From positions 523,853-587,852 of the forward strand of contig JANAVB010006999.1 in assembly GCA_029216955.1 (NCBI GenBank): 64,000 nucleotides of DNA. Direction: 5' to 3'. The DNA is from Iris pallida. Its lineage: Eukaryota > Streptophyta > Magnoliopsida > Asparagales > Iridaceae. The notes below the pieces were generated by a model that was not told the origin of the DNA, did not search any database, and saw only the letters and a program-made list of their open reading frames with translations. The position numbers and the translations under genes were made by a program. Positions 59,684 to 64,000 of this stretch are shown one piece after another (positions within the stretch are counted from its first letter, which is position 1; every line of letters begins with the position of its first letter).

Positions 59684-61812
59684 TCCTTTTCGTCGTATGG
59701 CGTCAGTGTTTGTGGTTTATACTTAGGAGGATAAACCACCTTATTCTATTCGAGGGGATAAGGTTGGGGGATGCCCATCTTTTGGCGCTCCTCTTGTCTT
59801 GTCTTGGACTCAAAGCGCTCGCGCAAGTCCCTGATCATCTCGACCACGTCTTCTGTGGAGCTGGGAGTCGGGGAAGGTGGTACCACCGGGAGTTGAGCAT
59901 TTGAGGGCTCCGACGTCCGAGGTGCTTCGCGGCGATCTATGTCCGAGGATACCCGTTGAAGGGGTACACTCGATTCTCCATTGGCCCCTGGGTCGGGACC
60001 GGTAGAAGGTGTTTTTGCCAAAGCAGACCGTATCTCAAACACTGCTTGAGTCAGTGTTTGCATGGAGGCAGAGAGGGTTTTGAGTCCTTCCTCCAGGGTA
60101 TCCATGCGCTGGACAAGGTCTGTTGGTGGCGCATCAGACTCGATATCAGCCCCAGTCACGTTTACTGTCATGACGCGGCCGGGAGTGGATGGATGGGTTG
60201 AGGCTTCACTCTCGGCCTCACTCTCTTGTGGGGGAGTTGTCTCTCCTGGAGCCTCGTCTTGGCTACCCCCGACTATGTTGGGGAGAATATTCACCACGGG
60301 CGCATCTGTAAGGGCCTGATTACCCTCAGCTCCGTCTTGAGGGGCCTCTGCGTCTCCGGAACTCGGGTCCGCAGATGCTAGACTACCCCCAGCTATGTTC
60401 TGGGGGATATCCTCATCTTCTGGGAGGCTGACAGGATCCGTCCCAAATGTGCTTTGGATATCCTCGTCTTCGGACTTGACAAGGGTCTGACTGCCCCCAG
60501 CTTCTTCCAAGATCTTCTTCCTCCTCCGAGTGCCTTCAAACACTCCGGAGGACGCGACAGCCGTCTTGGTTTTCCTCGGCTGGCTTTTGGACGAGAAAGA
60601 GGAACTGCCAGTCGTCTTTCGGACTGACGAGGAGTTGGAGATCATATTGCATGAAGCAACCCTTGGCTCTTCTTCTGTTGACACCTTCTTCCCGAGGCGA
60701 CGTCGGCGGGGTGTCGATGATTTTAGCCGCTGGAACACCGACTGCCTTGGTGGGACTGCCGCTTTGCAACAGCAGTTGATGGTGACCACAGCACAAGTAT
60801 TCCCCGTGAGAGACGCATCGTGCTTGTCAGTCGACTCTCCTGATCGGCGCTTGTGAGTGATCACGTTACGCAGATCGTTGGAGGAGAGTGCCACCTTCAC
60901 ACCCCCTTCAGGCGCATGGCAAGGCCAAGCGTCGGGGTGGTCAAGTGAGTACTGCGCCCCCTGATCTAATACCAAACAGGCATCCCGATCAGTAGTGGGG
61001 GAACCACAGCATTTGAAGTGACTTGAACGGACCTCAGACGTACAACCAGATGGGGCACAGGAGTTCAAGACCACTGGATTTGCCTTACTCGACTTGGTTG
61101 TGCACGCAATAGATGCGCCCAAGCGCGACAAGGACTTTGAAGGTCGGCTCATTTCTGGCGCCGCAGCACTCGAGTCGACCTTGTACAGCTTACCATCAGC
61201 AGCACGCATGATTGTGAGCGCATGCTTCTGGCTTGCTGCCGGCATAGCACGTTTGGGGCGCATAGCCCGTGCTGCCTTGGATTTTTTCGCACCAGTCCGC
61301 TGGGGAGCATAGTACTCAGAATTCAAATTCTGCTCGCCATTACAGCGAGTGAGTCTGTCAAAGACAGAGACCTTCTGTGGCGCATCAGAGGTGATACGCG
61401 GGGCATTGGCTGCGCCCCTGCTCCGTCAACGCATCTTCCTCGCCTGAGAGGGAGATGGCTGGGGAACGTGGTTAGCCGTACGTTTCCCCGAGTGATGCGC
61501 TGCACCAGCGGGCGCATCTTGGTTGCTGAGGACGTCAGCAGGAAGGGAAGGCTGGATCGACACATACCCTTCGGTGGTGGTGCCCAAGGCGTCGACCTTG
61601 CGCACCCAGACTCGACTGGTCTTCTTCGGCTTCAGCAGCCGCTTCAAAGGACTCGCACTGCCTTCAGAGATGAACTCCTCATACGCCTGTTGATTGAGGC
61701 ATACGACCAGCGTCTTGTGGGAGGAGCCCACCTTCACGTCGTCGGATTACGACACAGCTTTCTCGGTAGAGGAGAAAGAGGTCCCCAGCAGAGTCGCCAG
61801 CTTGTTTGCCAT
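59684..61812 (-). pseudogene. gag: Gag, N-terminal part, starting inside the LTR
   Basis: The minus-strand frame starts at ATG 61812-61810, ten bases before the LTR 3' end. It runs through the primer-binding site (coding LATLLG) and continues for about 700 codons. It holds GYVSIQPSLPADVL, two VFxRL motifs (SVFDRLTR and SVFQRLK) typical of Tat Gag N-termini, a Cys-rich stretch, a long acidic Ser/Pro-rich region with repeated EDEDI modules, and MIRDLRERFESK. Stops are TAA 61744, TGA 61426 and TAG 59746, all in one frame and each one transition from a sense codon. At 59684 element 2 splits the gene; it resumes at 49173. Confidence 0.8.
61782..61799 (-). other. Primer-binding site of the Tat element, tRNA-Arg type
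   Basis: The minus strand reads TGGCGACTCTGCTGGGGA, three bases after the LTR end GGCAAACA. Primer sites of this form, attributed to tRNA-Arg, are usual in Ogre/Tat elements. It sits inside the gag reading frame. Confidence 0.8.
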
Positions 61813-63932
61813 TAAAATTCTTTGATTACAAATTTCAATACAAACAGAACAGTATTACAATATAGGACTTTAGATGTAGTCCTAGAAGTACACTTTTGTT
61901 TATCTGGGTCCCTTATGCCGATGGAGTGAGTGGTAATGCGTTGACTTCGTTGACGATCTGACGACGGTTATCGGTTCTCTGAAGGTCTGGATTGCTCTGG
62001 GTGCTGGAGCTTGCTGAGAGGAGGAAGACGTTGAGTGTCTGTATCTGCCTCTCTGGCGGTTGTGTGTTCTGTCTGTGTATAGGTAAGTGGGTGTGCACGT
62101 CTGGAAGAAGGAAATGATCCCTCTATTTATAGCTTTGCAGACTGGCTGCTCATGCGTGCATGTAGGATGCGCCTGTACACGGGGACGCCACGTGTTGATT
62201 GCTGATGGAGGCGCATGAACGATGTGCCCTGATCGAGGGGTTGAATTCTTCATACTGCTATGATGGACCGGCACGTAGCAGAGGAGAAGATCTTTCTATT
62301 GCTGAGATCTTGGGTGAGTCGAGTCAAAGGACACTTGTCATCGACCCATGGCTCGGAGATCTCTGATTTGGTGGGGAATGATCTGGTAGGATGCACCTAG
62401 AATTTAGCGCATGAGGAGGCTTTGGCTCGTAACCTTTAGGAGTCACGAACCATTCGGGGCGCATGGCTTTTGAGGCGCATACGAGGCTTCAGAAGTGACT
62501 TAACTCCTGTCTTTCGGGATCAGAGAGCAGTCTGAGGCGCATGGCTTTTAAGGCGCATGCAGAGCTTTAATGATGACTTTCCTTCTGTCTTTAGGGATCA
62601 GTGAAAAGTCTGAGACGTATGGCTTTTGAGGTGCATGCAGATTTGGGCACATGGCTGTAGAGGTGCATGCAAGCAGTTGGGTGGCCACGTGACAGTAGCC
62701 GTCGGAGGAAAGTAATGATGATGCTGACGTTGGCGACGCTTCGTCTTCTGAACTGTTCAGACTTCAGGAGGCGTGCTGCCAACTCTGTTAGTTCAACATT
62801 TAATGTTCGTGACATTCGATGGACAGCTGAGTGGGCACGTCGGTTGGCGTTCCACTAGGCGATAGGGGCGCATGGGGGGCGCATCCCTGTGATGTGCTTG
62901 GTACTGAAGGGCGCGTCTATGTGATGCGCTTGATGTTGAAGGGCGCGTCTGTGTGATGCGCGGTCTGGCCGGCGCATCTGCTTCGTGACACGTTTTTAAT
63001 GGTACGACTGTTACGATCTTCGAGTGCTTTAAATAGCTGTTTTGACTTAGCTGAATTCGAAGCGTCCGGTTCATCCATTTAATGCAAATTCATTGTACAG
63101 AATTCGGAGAGCCATCCACTTGGCGCATGGGTTTGATTTGCCCGGCCTATGAATAGTAGCATGGAGAGAGTTTGCTTCTCGTTCTCCCACGTTCTTCCGA
63201 CATGAACTTGTTTACTCGGGTGCATTCTGTTGATGAGATGCTCCCGAGGGTGAAGATGTGATACAATGTCTTCATTGATGCACTTGAAGGTGACTGTTAC
63301 ATCTAAAAGTCGGAGTCGAGGGCTTCCAAGGCAGGCAGAAGGTGCCTGTTGCATCCAAAGATAGGGATGCTCGGGCCTCGTCTTCGTTGTGCAGGAAGAG
63401 CCGTAGATCAGAATTACGGTGCTGCAGGTTTGGGGTCTCTTTTTTCCTTCAAAATGGGTGTAGCCCATTCTGGTTGTGTTGAAAGCTGCTCCTTTAGCCG
63501 CAGTTTCGATTACGGTCTTCCTTCGCCTTTGGAGGTTCTTTCGAAACCTCCCCTGGCCACAGGTTGGCTTGTGGTGCTTTTCTCTTCCTCGGTTTAGGGA
63601 GCTCTTCCTCCAGCTAGAGGGTTGATTGCCACCCTCGTTCTGCTGAATAAATGCTTTATTAGTCGAAGCGTTTAGATGGCGGTGAGCCTGGCTGGAAGAG
63701 CGGCACATAACTGGGCTGCTGAAGGGATGCACATAACTGAGCTGCCAAAGGGATGCACATAACTGAGGATGCACATAACTGAGCTGCTGAAAGGAATGCG
63801 CCTTGCTGAGGGCGTATGGTGGGATGCGCCTAACTGGGGGTGCATAGTGATCGCTGCGCCTATTTGAGGGCGCATGATGGCTGCTGGCTGTAGACTTAGG
63901 ATCCTTTCTTTGTAGAAATTCTCCTTTGTACA
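61803..63932 (-). repeat. 5' LTR of the Tat element
   Basis: 2130 bp, from TGTACAAAGG (at 63932) to GGCAAACA (at 61803) on the minus strand. It matches 34997-37125 with roughly 3% differences in the parts I compared. It contains the promoter box at 62123-62132 and the start codon of gag. Confidence 0.9.
62123..62132 (-). promoter_or_regulatory. Promoter TATA box in the 5' LTR of the Tat element
   Basis: CTATAAATAG on the minus strand, about 310 bp before the gag start codon. It is identical to the box in the 3' LTR. A transcript from here would start in the LTR and read gag-pol. Confidence 0.65.
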
Positions 63933-64000
63933 ATCTGAAGAACAGATGGCAACTCTAGAGGGGGGGGGTGAATAGAGTTTATAGCGATAATATCCAATTA
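63933..64000. other. Right flank of the Tat element
   Basis: Starts ATCTGAAGAACAG and includes a run of nine or more G in CTAGAGGGGG...GTGAATAGAG. It is too short to assign. It does not repeat the five bases left of 34997, so the target duplication cannot be confirmed. Confidence 0.4.

Noticed and set aside
63079..63933. 284-codon minus-strand frame
   Set aside because: It lies entirely in the 5' LTR, the matching frame in the 3' LTR is broken, and codons reflect GCGCAT and CATAACTGAG repeats.

Overview
The window looks like gene-poor heterochromatin of a flowering plant (angiosperm) nuclear genome. I found no host gene, tRNA or rRNA. Almost everything is transposable-element DNA inserted into other transposable elements: a Copia remnant, several Ty3/gypsy elements (one of the Tat/Ogre type with two RNase H domains), two gypsy-derived elements with very long LTRs and almost no internal coding, a solo LTR, a CACTA transposon and a fold-back element. 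The sequence does not let me name the species.

Layout. 1-4193: decayed Copia element on the minus strand. 4197-10007 and 21758-23321: non-coding remains of two related plus-strand LTR elements (called X and Y here). 10008-21752: a minus-strand long-LTR element inserted into Y, flanked by TAATG on both sides. 11482-15636: a 4.2 kb solo LTR inside one of its LTRs, flanked by CTATC. 23322-26245: fragment of a Tat-like element with an antisense plant-mobile-domain (PMD) gene and a probable LTR. 26251-27989: G-rich repeat and unassigned DNA. 27990-32095: internally deleted CACTA element (TNP1 gene plus the C-terminus of TNP2). 32096-34996: LTR-related leader/intron/ORF segment, a small tandem repeat and a 600 bp inverted-repeat element. 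34997-63932: a Tat-lineage retrotransposon on the minus strand, about 18.4 kb without its insertion, with 2.13 kb LTRs. Its gag is split by a 10.5 kb plus-strand long-LTR element (49174-59678) flanked by GAGAG.

How the parts work together. The Tat element codes gag, protease, reverse transcriptase, RNase H, a second RNase H and integrase on the minus strand. The gag reading frame starts inside the 5' LTR and runs through the primer-binding site. On the opposite strand, between integrase and the 3' LTR, lies a spliced gene with its own TATA box, a PMD-like core and a coiled-coil C-terminus. Between the convergent ends of the two genes is an array of five conserved 20-base cores, each in the loop of a hairpin whose arms differ between copies but remain complementary. 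Smaller arrays of the same design occur in the other retroelements. All coding regions carry stops or frameshifts, so none of the elements here is autonomous. The stops I checked can each be explained by one C-to-T or G-to-A change, as expected of methylated DNA.
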